Positions 51,401 through 60,315 are shown, numbered from the stretch's first letter. The stretch: DNA of 64,000 bases from Hyphomicrobiales bacterium (GCA_028290285.1 JAQGKD010000046.1:1-64000), one strand, 5' to 3'. Notes: generated by a model not told the origin, from the sequence alone. Numbers and translations are program-made.

Positions 51401-52405
51401 TCAGTAACGTACGACCGTCGCGAGGGCGGACGCGGAAGGTGAGAGAATATCGGACAGAGCCTCAGGCAGGTTGTCGAAGAGAACCTCCCCCGTAATCAGC
51501 TTGTCGATCACATCGTCCTGCAAAAGGTCGAGCGCCTTGCGCAGGCGGCGGGCGTAGGTCCAGCGCGGACGCCGTCCGGGCGCGACCTGCCCGACCTGCG
51601 AGGAGATGAGCCTGAGGCGGCGGCTGTGGAAGGCGCCGCCCAGCGGCACCATCACCTGCTTGTCGCCGTACCAGCTCAGCTCGACGATGGTTGCCTCCAT
51701 GCCGGCGGCGCCGAGCGCAGTGGACAGGCCCTCCGCCTGCGCGCTGGCGTGAAAAACGACGTCGGCGTCGCCAGCCAAGGTGTTCGGCATGCGGAAGGTC
51801 GCGCCGAGCGCCGCCACGACATCTGCGCGGCCCGGTTCCACATCGACGACCGTGACCTCGGCACCGGGCAGGCGCGCCGCGAGATAGGCGACCAGCAGGC
51901 CGACAAGGCCGGCTCCGACGATCACAATCCTGTCACCGGGACCGGCGCCGGAATCCCAGAGGGCGTTGAGCGCGGTCTCCATGTTCGCGGCGAGCGCAGC
52001 GCGGCGGAGCGGCAAAGTCTCGGGTATGGCGACCAGGCGTTCGACCGGCATGACAAAATGTGTCTGGTGCGGGTGCAGCGCGAAGACGGGAATTCCGAGC
52101 CATTCCTTCGGCCCCTGCTCGACGATGCCGACCGCGCAATAGCCGTATTTCACGGGATAAGGGAACTCACCCTCCTGAAACGGGGCCTTCATCCGATCGT
52201 ATTCGGACAGCGGCACCCGGCCTTCGTAGACCAGCCGCTCGGTGCCACGGCTGATGCCCGACCAGAGCGTAAGAATTTGCGCTTCCCCGGGTCCCGGCTG
52301 GGGCACGGAGACAGGGCGAAGCTCGGCCCGGGCGCGGCTTGTGTACCAGAGCGCCCGGCTGCGGCTGGTGCCGTCTTTGTGCGTGTTTTTCGTCTCGACC
52401 GTCAT
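51401..52405 (-). CDS. Medium-chain dehydrogenase/reductase, zincless (BchC-like)
   Basis: 334-aa MDR-superfamily oxidoreductase. The Rossmann motif 'IVIVGAGLVGLLVAYLAARLPG' binds NAD(P). Where zinc alcohol dehydrogenases have C-G-x-C-G-T-D, this protein has 'SGISRGTERLVYEG', and the structural zinc cysteines are absent, as in BchC-type members. ATG 52405 lies after AGGTGATGCG; the frame is open to 52459. First gene of the four-gene operon. Confidence 0.87.
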   Translation of the reverse strand: MTVETKNTHKDGTSRSRALWYTSRARAELRPVSVPQPGPGEAQILTLWSGISRGTERLVYEGRVPLSEYDRMKAPFQEGEFPYPVKYGYCAVGIVEQGPKEWLGIPVFALHPHQTHFVMPVERLVAIPETLPLRRAALAANMETALNALWDSGAGPGDRIVIVGAGLVGLLVAYLAARLPGAEVTVVDVEPGRADVVAALGATFRMPNTLAGDADVVFHASAQAEGLSTALGAAGMEATIVELSWYGDKQVMVPLGGAFHSRRLRLISSQVGQVAPGRRPRWTYARRLRKALDLLQDDVIDKLITGEVLFDNLPEALSDILSPSASALATVVRY

Positions 52406-52493
52406 CGCATCACCTACTAATGTCCCGCCTGACTTAGCAATAGGCAATCGACCCGACAATACGGGCAGGTTTTCACCGGATCGAGTGTCCCAG

Positions 52494-54332
52494 ATGACGT
52501 TTAGCCCCCCGGCTTGCCCGCCCGCCCCAGTCCCGGCCTCGACGCCGGCAGCGCTTCAGTCCGCTTTGGCACTGAAGGGCCGCCGTGTCGGAGTCGCCGC
52601 GCTCAACATAGCAACATACGCGCTGCTGCTCGTCTGGATTGCGCAGATCCTCGGCGCGCAAGGCTGGAGCTGGATCGATGTCGCGATCTTCGTATGTTTC
52701 GCGGTGGCGGCGCCCTGGAGCGTTCTGGGCGTCTGGAATGCCCTCATCGGTCTTTGGCTTCTGCACGGACGCGGCGATGCGATGGCGCTCGTGGCGCCCT
52801 TCGCCGAGGCCGGCGGGCTGCGCCAACCCGTTCATCTGCGCACCGCCATCGTGATGACGGTGCGCAACGAAGATCCGGCGCGGGCCTATGCACGGCTGGA
52901 GACCGTCATGCAGTCGGTCCTTGCGACGGGCGAGGACCGGCATTTCTGCTTCTTCGTCCTGAGCGACACCAGCGAAGCCGATGTCGGGGCGATGGAAGAG
53001 CACGCCTTCGCGGCGCTGAAATTGCGCAACCCCATGCTGGCCGGGCGGCTGTTCTATCGTCGCCGGACCGACAATGCGGGCTACAAGGCGGGCAACCTCC
53101 GCGACTTCTGCGATAGATGGGGGGCGGACTACGAATTCATGCTGCCGCTCGATGCCGACAGCCTGATGTCCGGCGAGACGATCGTGCGAATGGTGCGCAT
53201 GGCTCAGGCCTTCCCGAAGCTCGGCATCTTGCAGAGCCTCGTCGTGGGCGCACCGGCGACCTCGGGCTTCGCGCGGATTTTCCAATTCGGCATGCGCCAC
53301 GGAATGCGGCCATATACAATGGGGAGCGCCTTCTGGGCCGGCGATTGCGGCCCGTTCTGGGGACATAATGCGCTGGTGCGTATCGCGCCGTTCCGCGATC
53401 ATTGCAAGCTGCCCATCCTGCCCGGCAAGCCGCCGCTCGGCGGACAGATCCTGTCACACGATCAGGTGGAGGCGGTGCTGATGCGCCGCGCCGGATTCGA
53501 GTGCCGCGTGCTGCCGCAAGAGAGTGGCAGCTACGAAGACAATCCACCGACGCTGCTCGAATTCACGCGGCGCGATTTGCGCTGGTGCCAGGGCAACATG
53601 CAATATTGGGCCCTGCTTGGCATGAAGGGCCTCAAGCCGATGAGCCGCTTCCAGCTGCTCTGGGCGATCATGATGTTCATCGGCGTGCCAGCCTTCACAG
53701 CGATCATCGCACTCAGCGCGCTGAAGCCGCTCGACGGAGAAGATATAAACGCCTTTCCAGCGGCCTCAGCGCTCGGCCTCTACGCCGTTTTCCTGGCCAT
53801 GTATCTCGCGCCGAAGCTCGCCGGATTCGTCGATATCGCGCTGACGCCGGGCGGCCTTGCGCGCTATGGCGGCGCAGGCCGATTCGTGGCGGGCGCGCTG
53901 CTCGAACTCGGCTTTTCCTTCCTGCTGGGTGCCACCACAACCTTGCGCACGAGCCTGTTCATGATCGGCCTGCTGTTTGGCCGCTCTGTGATCTGGAACG
54001 GACAGGCGCGGGATGCTCATGCGCTCTCGCTTGCAACGGCGACGCGCGGGCTCTGGCCGCAGATGGTGTTCGGGCTTTTCCTCTTCGCCACCGCCGGTGT
54101 TCTGGCGCCCGGCGTGATCCTGTGGTCGCTGCCGCTGACGGCTGGCTATGTCCTTGCCGTGCCCTTCGCAGTCGCCAGCGCTTCGCCTGCACTCGGGATG
54201 TGGCTGGCGCGCAGTGGCGTTTGCGCGCTGCCGGAAGATCTCGATCCGCCCACCATTCTGACTGCGCTCGCCGCACGGAGCGATCCGCCGACTGATAAGC
54301 ATGACGCAAAAAGGATTTTCGAAACCGCATGA
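52494..54332 (+). CDS. opgH: Osmoregulated periplasmic glucan glucosyltransferase
   Basis: 612-aa inner-membrane family-2 glycosyltransferase of the MdoH/OpgH type. TM helices flank the catalytic domain with 'DNAGYKAGNLRDFCDRWGADY', 'LPLDADSLMSGET', 'FWGHNALVR' and the Q-x2-R-W-equivalent 'RDLRWCQGNMQYW', then more TM helices. It polymerises UDP-glucose into beta-glucan backbone extruded to the periplasm. Start at ATG 52494; the open frame upstream of it is antisense to the dehydrogenase. The stop overlaps the next gene by 4 bases. Confidence 0.92.
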   Translation: MTFSPPACPPAPVPASTPAALQSALALKGRRVGVAALNIATYALLLVWIAQILGAQGWSWIDVAIFVCFAVAAPWSVLGVWNALIGLWLLHGRGDAMALVAPFAEAGGLRQPVHLRTAIVMTVRNEDPARAYARLETVMQSVLATGEDRHFCFFVLSDTSEADVGAMEEHAFAALKLRNPMLAGRLFYRRRTDNAGYKAGNLRDFCDRWGADYEFMLPLDADSLMSGETIVRMVRMAQAFPKLGILQSLVVGAPATSGFARIFQFGMRHGMRPYTMGSAFWAGDCGPFWGHNALVRIAPFRDHCKLPILPGKPPLGGQILSHDQVEAVLMRRAGFECRVLPQESGSYEDNPPTLLEFTRRDLRWCQGNMQYWALLGMKGLKPMSRFQLLWAIMMFIGVPAFTAIIALSALKPLDGEDINAFPAASALGLYAVFLAMYLAPKLAGFVDIALTPGGLARYGGAGRFVAGALLELGFSFLLGATTTLRTSLFMIGLLFGRSVIWNGQARDAHALSLATATRGLWPQMVFGLFLFATAGVLAPGVILWSLPLTAGYVLAVPFAVASASPALGMWLARSGVCALPEDLDPPTILTALAARSDPPTDKHDAKRIFETA

Positions 54333-55342
54333 CCCAACGTTTTCTCGCGCTCGTCTTCTCGCTCGCCATCGCGCTTCATGTCACGCAAGCCCACGCACAA
54401 CGGGCCCCCAATGCACCAGTCGCGGCGACGCCGTTCGTGCCTCCCGCGCAGCTCGTCGATCCGCACGAACTCGCTGTGCGGGTCGTCAACAGGTCCGGCC
54501 CGGTTCTCTGCGCCGAAAAGGACAATGTGGAGCTCAACCTGAACGCACCGACCATCCGGCAGTTTCGCATCCAGGCCGTCCATCCCGCCTATATCGGCTC
54601 GATCATGGTGGATCGCTGGGCGCCGGACTGGACCGCCTGCGACATGTCGCATGACACGAGTTTCAAGTCGGACGCGCGTCGCACCACGTTCTGGGAAACG
54701 CCGGAGTATTGGCTGGTCGGCTACACATTCCCCTCGTTCTGGCGACCGGGAACCGTGCCGGTTCGCGTCGGCGATAAGGTGGAGACGGGCCTGCACATGA
54801 TCCAGCTCTGGATGCGCTATCGCGAGCGCGCCGAAGAGGTCCTGGTGATGTATCCCCCCGATGGATATTGGCGCGCCCGGCCGCTCCCCTTCGCCGACAT
54901 GCGCTGGACGGCCTATGGTTCATCCTTCCTGCTCGGGCCGGTGGAGGTGCAGGAGCGCCCCGTCGTCGCGCTGAAGTCCATCGCCTTCGATCCCGCAACC
55001 CTGACCTTCACGCTCGACTACGCGCGCGGCGGCTCGGCAAAATTGAAGCTCGAGACGATCGATCAAGATCGGATCATCCTCAACGCATCCTTCTCGGGCG
55101 ACCTGCCGAAAGACTTGCCCTTCGCCAGCATGCGCTCGATGTATGCGACCGAGTTCAACGCCGATGTCGCGCGCGTCGCATGGCGCGCCAAGAACGGCGA
55201 GGGCTGGGGAGAGTCCTCCATCATGGGCTATCAGGGTGGGCTCGTGACCGAGATCTGGGCAGGTCGCGTGGTGCCTTCGCTGCACAACAAGAGCGCGCCC
55301 GACATGGTGTTCAGCCATTTCTCGGACAAGCCGGGACCCTGA
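54329..55342 (+). CDS. Secreted protein of unknown function in the opgH operon
   Basis: 337-aa exported protein with a clean signal peptide ('RFLALVFSLAIALHVTQAHAQR'). The rest is beta-rich with many Trp and Pro: 'VDRWAPDWTACDMSHDTSF', 'YWLVGYTFPSFWRPG', 'YPPDGYWRARPLPFADM'. It does not resemble OpgG, which is larger. Overlap of 4 bases with opgH points to a shared task, perhaps periplasmic glucan modification or capping. Function not recognised. Confidence 0.8.
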   Translation: MTQRFLALVFSLAIALHVTQAHAQRAPNAPVAATPFVPPAQLVDPHELAVRVVNRSGPVLCAEKDNVELNLNAPTIRQFRIQAVHPAYIGSIMVDRWAPDWTACDMSHDTSFKSDARRTTFWETPEYWLVGYTFPSFWRPGTVPVRVGDKVETGLHMIQLWMRYRERAEEVLVMYPPDGYWRARPLPFADMRWTAYGSSFLLGPVEVQERPVVALKSIAFDPATLTFTLDYARGGSAKLKLETIDQDRIILNASFSGDLPKDLPFASMRSMYATEFNADVARVAWRAKNGEGWGESSIMGYQGGLVTEIWAGRVVPSLHNKSAPDMVFSHFSDKPGP

Positions 55343-55358
55343 TCGGGATCGTTGACGC

Positions 55359-56351
55359 ATGACGAAGATCGAAGCTGCGGATTCGCCCGCCGGTGGGCGC
55401 CGCCTTCTCGCTCTCGATGCGGCGCGCGGACTGGCGCTTGTGGCCATGTTCGTGTTCCACATCGTCTGGGATCTCGGCTTCTTCGGCCTGATCCCGGCGG
55501 AGTGGCCCGTCGATCCGGGCTTCAGGGCCTATGGGCATGGGATCGCCGCGAGTTTCATCGCTCTCGCAGGCATCGGGCTCGTACTCGCGGCGCGCCAGAA
55601 ACCCGGATGGCGTCCGGCGCTCCTGCGCATCGGGCGCATCGCGCTCGCGGCTGCGGCCATCAGCGCCGTCACCTATGTGATCTTTCCCGATGAGTTCATT
55701 TTCTTTGGCATCCTGCACCTGATCGCATTCGCAGGCCTCTGCGCCCTGCCCTTCCTGCGCGCCCCGGCTTTCGTCGTCGCGGGCGTGGCGCTGGTCGCGC
55801 TCGTGCTGCCGCTGTTCGTCGCGGCGCCCGTTTTCGACCAGCCATTGTTCTGGTGGCTCGGACTTGGAACGGACGCGCCGCGCAGCAACGACTGGCGGCC
55901 GTTTCTGCCCTGGTTCGGCGTGATGCTCGCGGGGCTCCTGCTCGGGCGGCAGATCCTCTCGCGGGGTTTGCCGGGGCGCATGGACTGCTGGCAGCCTGCC
56001 GGGCTGTTTTCGCGCGGACTCGTCTGGGGCGGGCGGCATTCGCTGCTGGTCTATCTCGTGCACCAGCCGATCTTCATCGCAGTGATCTTCGTCATCGCGA
56101 AGATGGCAGGACCGCAGCATGTCATGGGCGGCGATCCCTTCACGCAAGCCTGCGAAGCGCAATGCGTGAAGGCCAACGGGCAGCCCGGTTACTGCAAGCG
56201 CGTATGCGGCTGCATCGTCCAACAGGCGCAGGCGCATAATCTCTGGCGCGCCGTGCTGGCGAACAAACTGAGCGACGACGAGCGCGTCCGCTTCACAGAT
56301 CTCACCAGGACATGCGCGAGGTTCGAGGCGGACGGCGGCGCGCCCCCCTAG
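55359..56351 (+). CDS. DUF1624/acyltransferase-like membrane protein with Cys-rich tail
   Basis: 330-aa membrane protein with about seven or eight helices. '[30 protein letters not shown]' matches the DUF1624/heparan-alpha-glucosaminide N-acetyltransferase start. The last 75 residues are soluble and unusual: '[21 protein letters not shown]' plus two more Cys. It may acylate the glucan made by OpgH. The TAG stop overlaps that of convergent fumC by two bases (CTAG). Confidence 0.8.
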   Translation: MTKIEAADSPAGGRRLLALDAARGLALVAMFVFHIVWDLGFFGLIPAEWPVDPGFRAYGHGIAASFIALAGIGLVLAARQKPGWRPALLRIGRIALAAAAISAVTYVIFPDEFIFFGILHLIAFAGLCALPFLRAPAFVVAGVALVALVLPLFVAAPVFDQPLFWWLGLGTDAPRSNDWRPFLPWFGVMLAGLLLGRQILSRGLPGRMDCWQPAGLFSRGLVWGGRHSLLVYLVHQPIFIAVIFVIAKMAGPQHVMGGDPFTQACEAQCVKANGQPGYCKRVCGCIVQQAQAHNLWRAVLANKLSDDERVRFTDLTRTCARFEADGGAPP

Positions 56352-57778
56352 TCGCCGGGATTCAGCATCGACTCCGGCCGCACGAGCCTGTCGAATTCCT
56401 GCTCCGTGACAAAGCCCATGCCGACGGCTTCCTCGCGCAGGGTCGTGCCCTTCTCATGGGCTGATTTGGCGACCTTTGCCGCCTTGTCGTAACCGATGTG
56501 AGGCGCCAGCGCCGTCACCAGCATCAGCGAGCGGCCGAGAAGATCGGCGATGCGCTCGCGGTTGGGCGTGATGCCTTCCACGCAGTTGACGCGGAAACTT
56601 TCCGCCGCATCTGCCAGCAGGGAAACGGATTCGAGCAGAGCGAAGGCGAGCACCGGCTTGAAGACGTTCAGCTCGAAATGGCCCTGCGAGCCTGCGACCG
56701 TCACCGTCGTCTGGTTGCCGAAGACGCGCGTGCAGACCATGGTCAGGGCCTCCGCCTGTGTCGGGTTCACCTTGCCCGGCATGATCGATGATCCCGGCTC
56801 GTTCTCCGGCAGGGATATCTCGCCGAGGCCGGAGCGCGGGCCGCTGCCCAGAAGCCGCAGATCGTTGGCGATCTTGAACAGGCCGGTTGCTGCTGCGTTG
56901 AGCGCTCCATGCACGCAGACCAGCGCGTCATGTGAGGCCAGAGCCTCGAATTTGTTGGGCGCGGTGACGAAGGGCAGCCCGGTCAGTTCGGCCATCCGTG
57001 CCGCAAAACCTTCCGCGAAGCCGACCCGCGTGTTCAGCCCCGTGCCGACAGCCGTGCCGCCTTGGGCGAGCGGATAAAGATCGGGCAGCACGCGGCGGAT
57101 TCGCGCGGCGGCCAAAGTGCATTGCGCGGCGTAGCCGGAGAATTCCTGGCCCAACGTCACCGGCGTCGCATCCTGAAGATGTGTGCGGCCGATCTTTACG
57201 ATGGCTGCGAAGTCACGCGCCTTCGCGTCGAGCGCGCTCGCCAGAGCATCGAGGGCGGGCAGCAGATGTCCGGCGATCTCGCGCGCTGCGGCGACATGGA
57301 TCGCAGTTGGAAAAGAATCGTTTGAGGATTGCCCGAGATTGACGTGATCGTTGGGATGCACGGGCGTTTTCGCGCCCCTCTCCCCGCCGAGCGCTTCGTT
57401 GGCGCGATTGGCGATGACCTCGTTCGCATTCATGTTGCTCTGCGTACCGGAGCCGGTCTGCCAGACAACGAGCGGGAATTCTGCGTCGAAGTCGCCGTCG
57501 ACCACTTGCTGCGCTGCCGCCACTATCGCGCTCGCCAGACCGGGGTCCAGCGCGCCCAGATCGCGATTGACCTCGGCGGCCACGCGCTTGACGAGGCCGA
57601 GCGCATGGACGAGCGGCAGCGGCATGCGCTGACCGCCGATGCGGAAATTCTGTAGGGAGCGTTGGGTCTGCGCGCCCCAATAACGGTCGGTCGGCACGTC
57701 GATGGGGCCGAAGGAATCCGTCTCAACACGCGACGCCGACGTCGCGGCGTCGCGCTTGTCTTCACTGATGCTCGTCAA
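56348..57778 (-). CDS. fumC: Fumarate hydratase, class II
   Basis: 476-aa iron-independent fumarase of the TCA cycle. '[25 protein letters not shown]', '[18 protein letters not shown]', '[22 protein letters not shown]'-like region and the signature '[13 protein letters not shown]'. No ATG fits; TTG 57778 with GGAG 9 bases upstream gives the family length. An ATG at 57901 would add 41 unrelated residues. Convergent with the DUF1624 gene, next to ecfG on the same strand. Confidence 0.94.
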   Translation of the reverse strand: MTSISEDKRDAATSASRVETDSFGPIDVPTDRYWGAQTQRSLQNFRIGGQRMPLPLVHALGLVKRVAAEVNRDLGALDPGLASAIVAAAQQVVDGDFDAEFPLVVWQTGSGTQSNMNANEVIANRANEALGGERGAKTPVHPNDHVNLGQSSNDSFPTAIHVAAAREIAGHLLPALDALASALDAKARDFAAIVKIGRTHLQDATPVTLGQEFSGYAAQCTLAAARIRRVLPDLYPLAQGGTAVGTGLNTRVGFAEGFAARMAELTGLPFVTAPNKFEALASHDALVCVHGALNAAATGLFKIANDLRLLGSGPRSGLGEISLPENEPGSSIMPGKVNPTQAEALTMVCTRVFGNQTTVTVAGSQGHFELNVFKPVLAFALLESVSLLADAAESFRVNCVEGITPNRERIADLLGRSLMLVTALAPHIGYDKAAKVAKSAHEKGTTLREEAVGMGFVTEQEFDRLVRPESMLNPGD

Positions 57779-57830
57779 AGTCCGAAACTCCGCCGGTCGT
57801 TTCGCACCTGTGCCGATCCGGATTTCCAGA

Positions 57831-58430
57831 TCAGTCGCTGCCGGTGCGGGAGAAGCGATGGCCCATGATGAGAGTGTCGAGCCCCGTCTGCCAGTTCGCA
57901 TCCGATGCGAAATCTGACGAAGAACCGATCGAGAGAAGTTCGATCAGGCGATTCCGGGCGCGGTTGACGCGGCTTTTCATGGTGCCTACCGCGCAATTAC
58001 AAATGCCGGCGGCTTCCTCATAGGACATGCCCGACGCACCGATCAGCACGAGCGCTTCACGCTGGTCGGCGGGCAACTTCTGCAAGGCTTCGCGGAAGTC
58101 GAGGAAATCCATATGGCCGTTCTGGGCCGGAGCGGTCGCGAGACGCGCTGCAATGGTGCCCTCGGAGTCCGAGACTTCGCGCCGGCGCTTGCGATACTCG
58201 GAATAATAGATGTTGCGCAGGATCGTGAACAGCCATGCCGGCATGTTCGTGCCTTCGACGAACGACCCGAGATTGCTCCACGCCTTGACCAGCGTTTCCT
58301 GCACGAGATCGTCGGCCCGATCCGGATTTCCACACAGCGACACCGCGAAGGCGCGCAGGTTCGGGATCGCGGACAGTAGGTCCGTCTTGAGCTTGGGGCT
58401 GGCCTGCGTCATTCCGCTCGCTTCCCTCAC
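57831..58430 (-). CDS. ecfG: General stress sigma factor EcfG
   Basis: 199-aa ECF sigma factor. Region 2 '[31 protein letters not shown]' and '[20 protein letters not shown]'; region 4 '[42 protein letters not shown]'. GTG 58430 overlaps the nepR stop (GTGA) and has GAGGG 6 bases upstream; ATG 58412 is an alternative. It directs RNA polymerase to GGAAC-N16/17-CGTT promoters and is held by NepR until phosphorylated PhyR binds NepR. Confidence 0.94.
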   Translation of the reverse strand: MREASGMTQASPKLKTDLLSAIPNLRAFAVSLCGNPDRADDLVQETLVKAWSNLGSFVEGTNMPAWLFTILRNIYYSEYRKRRREVSDSEGTIAARLATAPAQNGHMDFLDFREALQKLPADQREALVLIGASGMSYEEAAGICNCAVGTMKSRVNRARNRLIELLSIGSSSDFASDANWQTGLDTLIMGHRFSRTGSD

Positions 58431-58738
58431 TCGCCACCCTCTTTTTTTCCATCCAGACCGTTCAGCAGGTCCAGGAAGCGGTCGGGAATAGGCTGGTTCA
58501 GCACGTCGTCGTAAACCGACTTCAGCTGGCGCTCGATGTAGGCCTTCACGTTGGGCCCGGGCTTTGCGCCGCCCTCGATGACCTGCACGGCGTCGGTCAT
58601 CTGATGCGCCGCCGGGTTTTGAGCGGGCTGGCTCCCGGCCATCGACGCGACCGACACAGCCGCGATCCCGCCTTCAGGCAGCCTTACAGCTGGCCGGGCA
58701 GATATAGCGCGAGGCTTTTTTTTGGTATTTTCGTCCAT
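58427..58738 (-). CDS. nepR: Anti-sigma factor NepR
   Basis: 103-aa protein. The conserved NepR core is at the C-terminus ('VKAYIERQLKSVYDDVLNQPIPDRFLDLLNGL'), with a variable Ala/Pro/Gly-rich N-terminus. ATG 58738 has GGAGGGG 5 bases upstream. First gene of nepR-ecfG, divergent from phyR, behind an EcfG-type promoter. It sequesters EcfG in unstressed cells. Confidence 0.93.
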   Translation of the reverse strand: MDENTKKKPRAISARPAVRLPEGGIAAVSVASMAGSQPAQNPAAHQMTDAVQVIEGGAKPGPNVKAYIERQLKSVYDDVLNQPIPDRFLDLLNGLDGKKEGGE

Positions 58739-58819
58739 AAACACCCCTCCGGAGCCGCGGCTGAAACGCGCGCTCGCAAGATCGCCGCACCCCGATTATA
58801 AATTAACGATCCGACGTTC

Positions 58820-58845
58820 AACGCACCGATCCACGGATTGGTTCC
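58820..58845 (-). promoter_or_regulatory. EcfG-type promoter for nepR-ecfG
   Basis: On the minus strand GGAAC (58845-58841), 17 bases, CGTT (58823-58820). Perfect match to the general stress promoter consensus, upstream of nepR. Implies positive autoregulation of the sigma factor. Confidence 0.82.
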
Positions 58846-58852
58846 CACATGC

Positions 58853-58877
58853 GGAACCTTTAGACATTTCGTGTGTT
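58853..58877 (+). promoter_or_regulatory. EcfG-type promoter for phyR
   Basis: GGAAC (58853-58857), 16 bases, TGTT (58874-58877); one mismatch to CGTT. Back to back with the nepR promoter and 39 bases before the phyR start. Confidence 0.72.
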
Positions 58878-58915
58878 AACGCTCGAAAGCTCGGCCGTAA
58901 CAAGGGGCGCACAGC

Positions 58916-59740
58916 ATGTCGGTTTCGCAAGCGATTTCCTCCCACGTTCCTTATCTGCGCCGGTTCGCCCGCGCATTGTCGGGAAGCCAGGCTGGAGGGG
59001 ATGCTTATGTTCTTGCCACTCTCGAGGCGATTGTCGCCGATCCCTCGGCCTTCAAGGCCAATTCAGACGTCCGGACCTCGCTCTATCGTGTGTTCCTGAA
59101 GGTTTGGGGGTCCACGCCCGTCAACGATCATACGGATCATAGCGCAATGATGCCCGACGAAGAGGGCGCGCGCCGCAACCTGGACGCCATCTCGCTTCGT
59201 CCCCGCATTGCGTTCCTTCTCTCCTCGCTCGAAGGTTTCGAGACGGCGGAAGTAGCCCGGGCTCTCGATTGTTCGCCCGGCGAGGCAGCAGCCCTCATCG
59301 ATTCCGCGGGCAAGGAAATCGCCGACCAGATCCGCACGGATGTGCTGATCATCGAGGACGAGCCGTTCATCGCGCTCGACCTGCAGACGCTCGTCGAGGA
59401 ACTCGGGCATCATGTCGTGGGCATCGCGCGCACGCACAAGGAAGCCGTGAAAGCCATCGAAGGCGGACGTCCCGGGCTCATCCTGGCGGATATCCAGCTG
59501 GCCGACGGAAGCTCCGGACTCGAAGCCGTGAACCAGATTCTCGGCAATTTCGAAGTGCCGGTCATTTTCATCACGGCCTATCCCGAGCGCTTCCTCACCG
59601 GACAGCCGCCGGAGCCGGCATTCCTCATCACCAAGCCCTTCGGCGTCGACAGCCTCAAGGCCGTCATAAGCCAGGCGCTGTTCTTCGACCGCCGTTCGCG
59701 CCGCGCGGCACCGGGGCATGGCGAGACCGTGTCCAGCTGA
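58916..59740 (+). CDS. phyR: Response regulator PhyR (anti-anti-sigma factor)
   Basis: 274-aa protein with an N-terminal sigma-like domain (about 1-135, 'SQAISSHVPYLRRFARALSG', 'LSSLEGFETAEVARALDCSPGEA') and a C-terminal receiver (about 141-260). Receiver residues: acidic pair in 'IIEDEP', phospho-acceptor Asp192 ('LADIQLADGS'), Thr220 and Lys240 ('ITKPFG'). When phosphorylated, the sigma-like part binds NepR and frees EcfG. AAGGGG precedes the ATG. No cognate PhyK-type kinase is in the window. Confidence 0.95.
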   Translation: MSVSQAISSHVPYLRRFARALSGSQAGGDAYVLATLEAIVADPSAFKANSDVRTSLYRVFLKVWGSTPVNDHTDHSAMMPDEEGARRNLDAISLRPRIAFLLSSLEGFETAEVARALDCSPGEAAALIDSAGKEIADQIRTDVLIIEDEPFIALDLQTLVEELGHHVVGIARTHKEAVKAIEGGRPGLILADIQLADGSSGLEAVNQILGNFEVPVIFITAYPERFLTGQPPEPAFLITKPFGVDSLKAVISQALFFDRRSRRAAPGHGETVSS

Positions 59741-59763
59741 AAATCAACACTGCATAAAACGAG

Positions 59764-59791
59764 AAAAAGCCCCGGTTCGCCGGGGCTTTTT
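59764..59791 (+). terminator. Rho-independent terminator after phyR
   Basis: AAAAAGCCCCGG-TTCG-CCGGGGCTTTTT, perfect 12-bp stem with tetraloop, 24 bases past the phyR stop. Confidence 0.93.
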
Positions 59792-59810
59792 AATGAGCTG
59801 CGAGCCTGAC

Positions 59811-59842
59811 AAAAAAGGGCGGCCATGAACTGGCCGCCCTTT
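59811..59842 (-). terminator. Rho-independent terminator after the DUF3309 gene
   Basis: AAAGGGCGGCCA-TGAAC-TGGCCGCCCTTT; on the minus strand it ends in six T. It lies 25 bases past the stop of the small membrane protein gene. Confidence 0.9.
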
Positions 59843-59866
59843 CTTCAGTCCAGTTACAGCTTGAAG

Positions 59867-60025
59867 TTACAAACGGCCCATCAACAGCAGGACGATGACG
59901 ATGATCAGGACCACGCCGAGAATTCCGGAGGGACCGTAACCCCAGCCGCGGCTGTGGGGCCAGGACGGCACAGCACCAACGAGGAGCAGGATCAGGATAA
60001 TCAGAAGAATGGTGCCGAGGGTCAT
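59867..60025 (-). CDS. DUF3309 family small membrane protein
   Basis: 52-aa protein with two hydrophobic helices (starting 'TLGTILLIILILLLVGAVPS' and 'GILGVVLIIVIVLLLMGRL') around the short loop 'WPHSRGWGYGPS', the hallmark of DUF3309. ATG 60025 has GGAG 8 bases upstream. It has its own terminator and a likely EcfG promoter (60109-60134). Family function unknown; members are typical of alphaproteobacterial stress regulons, so a membrane stress role is plausible. Confidence 0.88.
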   Translation of the reverse strand: MTLGTILLIILILLLVGAVPSWPHSRGWGYGPSGILGVVLIIVIVLLLMGRL

Positions 60026-60108
60026 GAGGTTGCTCCGTCATTTTGCCCAATCGGGGCCCGTGTTCGTGACGAGATCAAGGCAGCTTGACCATTCGCCAGT
60101 GCAAGCTC

Positions 60109-60134
60109 AACTCAGATTAGGCGCAGTTTGTTCC
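60109..60134 (-). promoter_or_regulatory. Probable EcfG-type promoter for the DUF3309 gene
   Basis: Minus strand GGAAC (60134-60130), 17 bases, AGTT (60112-60109); one mismatch to CGTT. It lies 84 bases before the ATG. Confidence 0.55.
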
Positions 60135-60170
60135 CTGCTCTGACAAGCTTTGTTGACGGTCTGCGAGCCA

Positions 60171-60258
60171 AGAAAAACCCGCGACGGCAGGGGCGGCCGT
60201 CGCGGGTTGGTATTGTACGAAGCAGACTCGGGAGGGGGTCTAAGCCCGATCGCACGGC
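60171..60258 (-). ncRNA. Candidate general-stress small RNA (GsrN-like)
   Basis: About 88-nt predicted minus-strand transcript in a 346-base gap. It begins 6-8 bases after a perfect EcfG-type promoter (60264-60288) and ends at a strong terminator AACCCGCGACGGC / GCCGTCGCGGGTT plus T run (60171-60208). Between them a short hairpin AGAC-CCCCTCCCGA-GTCT (60224-60241) exposes a C-rich loop complementary to Shine-Dalgarno sequences. This combination matches Caulobacter GsrN, a sigma-T-controlled sRNA with a C-rich loop. No open frame fits. Homology to GsrN is inferred from architecture. Confidence 0.62.
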
Positions 60259-60263
60259 TAGCA

Positions 60264-60288
60264 AACGTCATCTCGCACGAGTGGTTCC
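60264..60288 (-). promoter_or_regulatory. EcfG-type promoter for the small RNA
   Basis: Minus strand GGAAC (60288-60284), exactly 16 bases, CGTT (60267-60264): perfect consensus. Confidence 0.8.
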
Positions 60289-60315
60289 ACGATATTCTAT
60301 GCACAAATTACGCTC

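Noticed and set aside
60171-60208. Terminator for a + strand transcript upstream of the PRC-barrel gene
   Set aside because: The + strand has no T run after the stem; the T run lies on the minus strand, so it ends a minus-strand RNA.
60107-60304. 65-codon minus-strand frame overlapping the sRNA
   Set aside because: No ribosome binding site, no similarity, and it would run through the EcfG promoter and the strong terminator hairpin.
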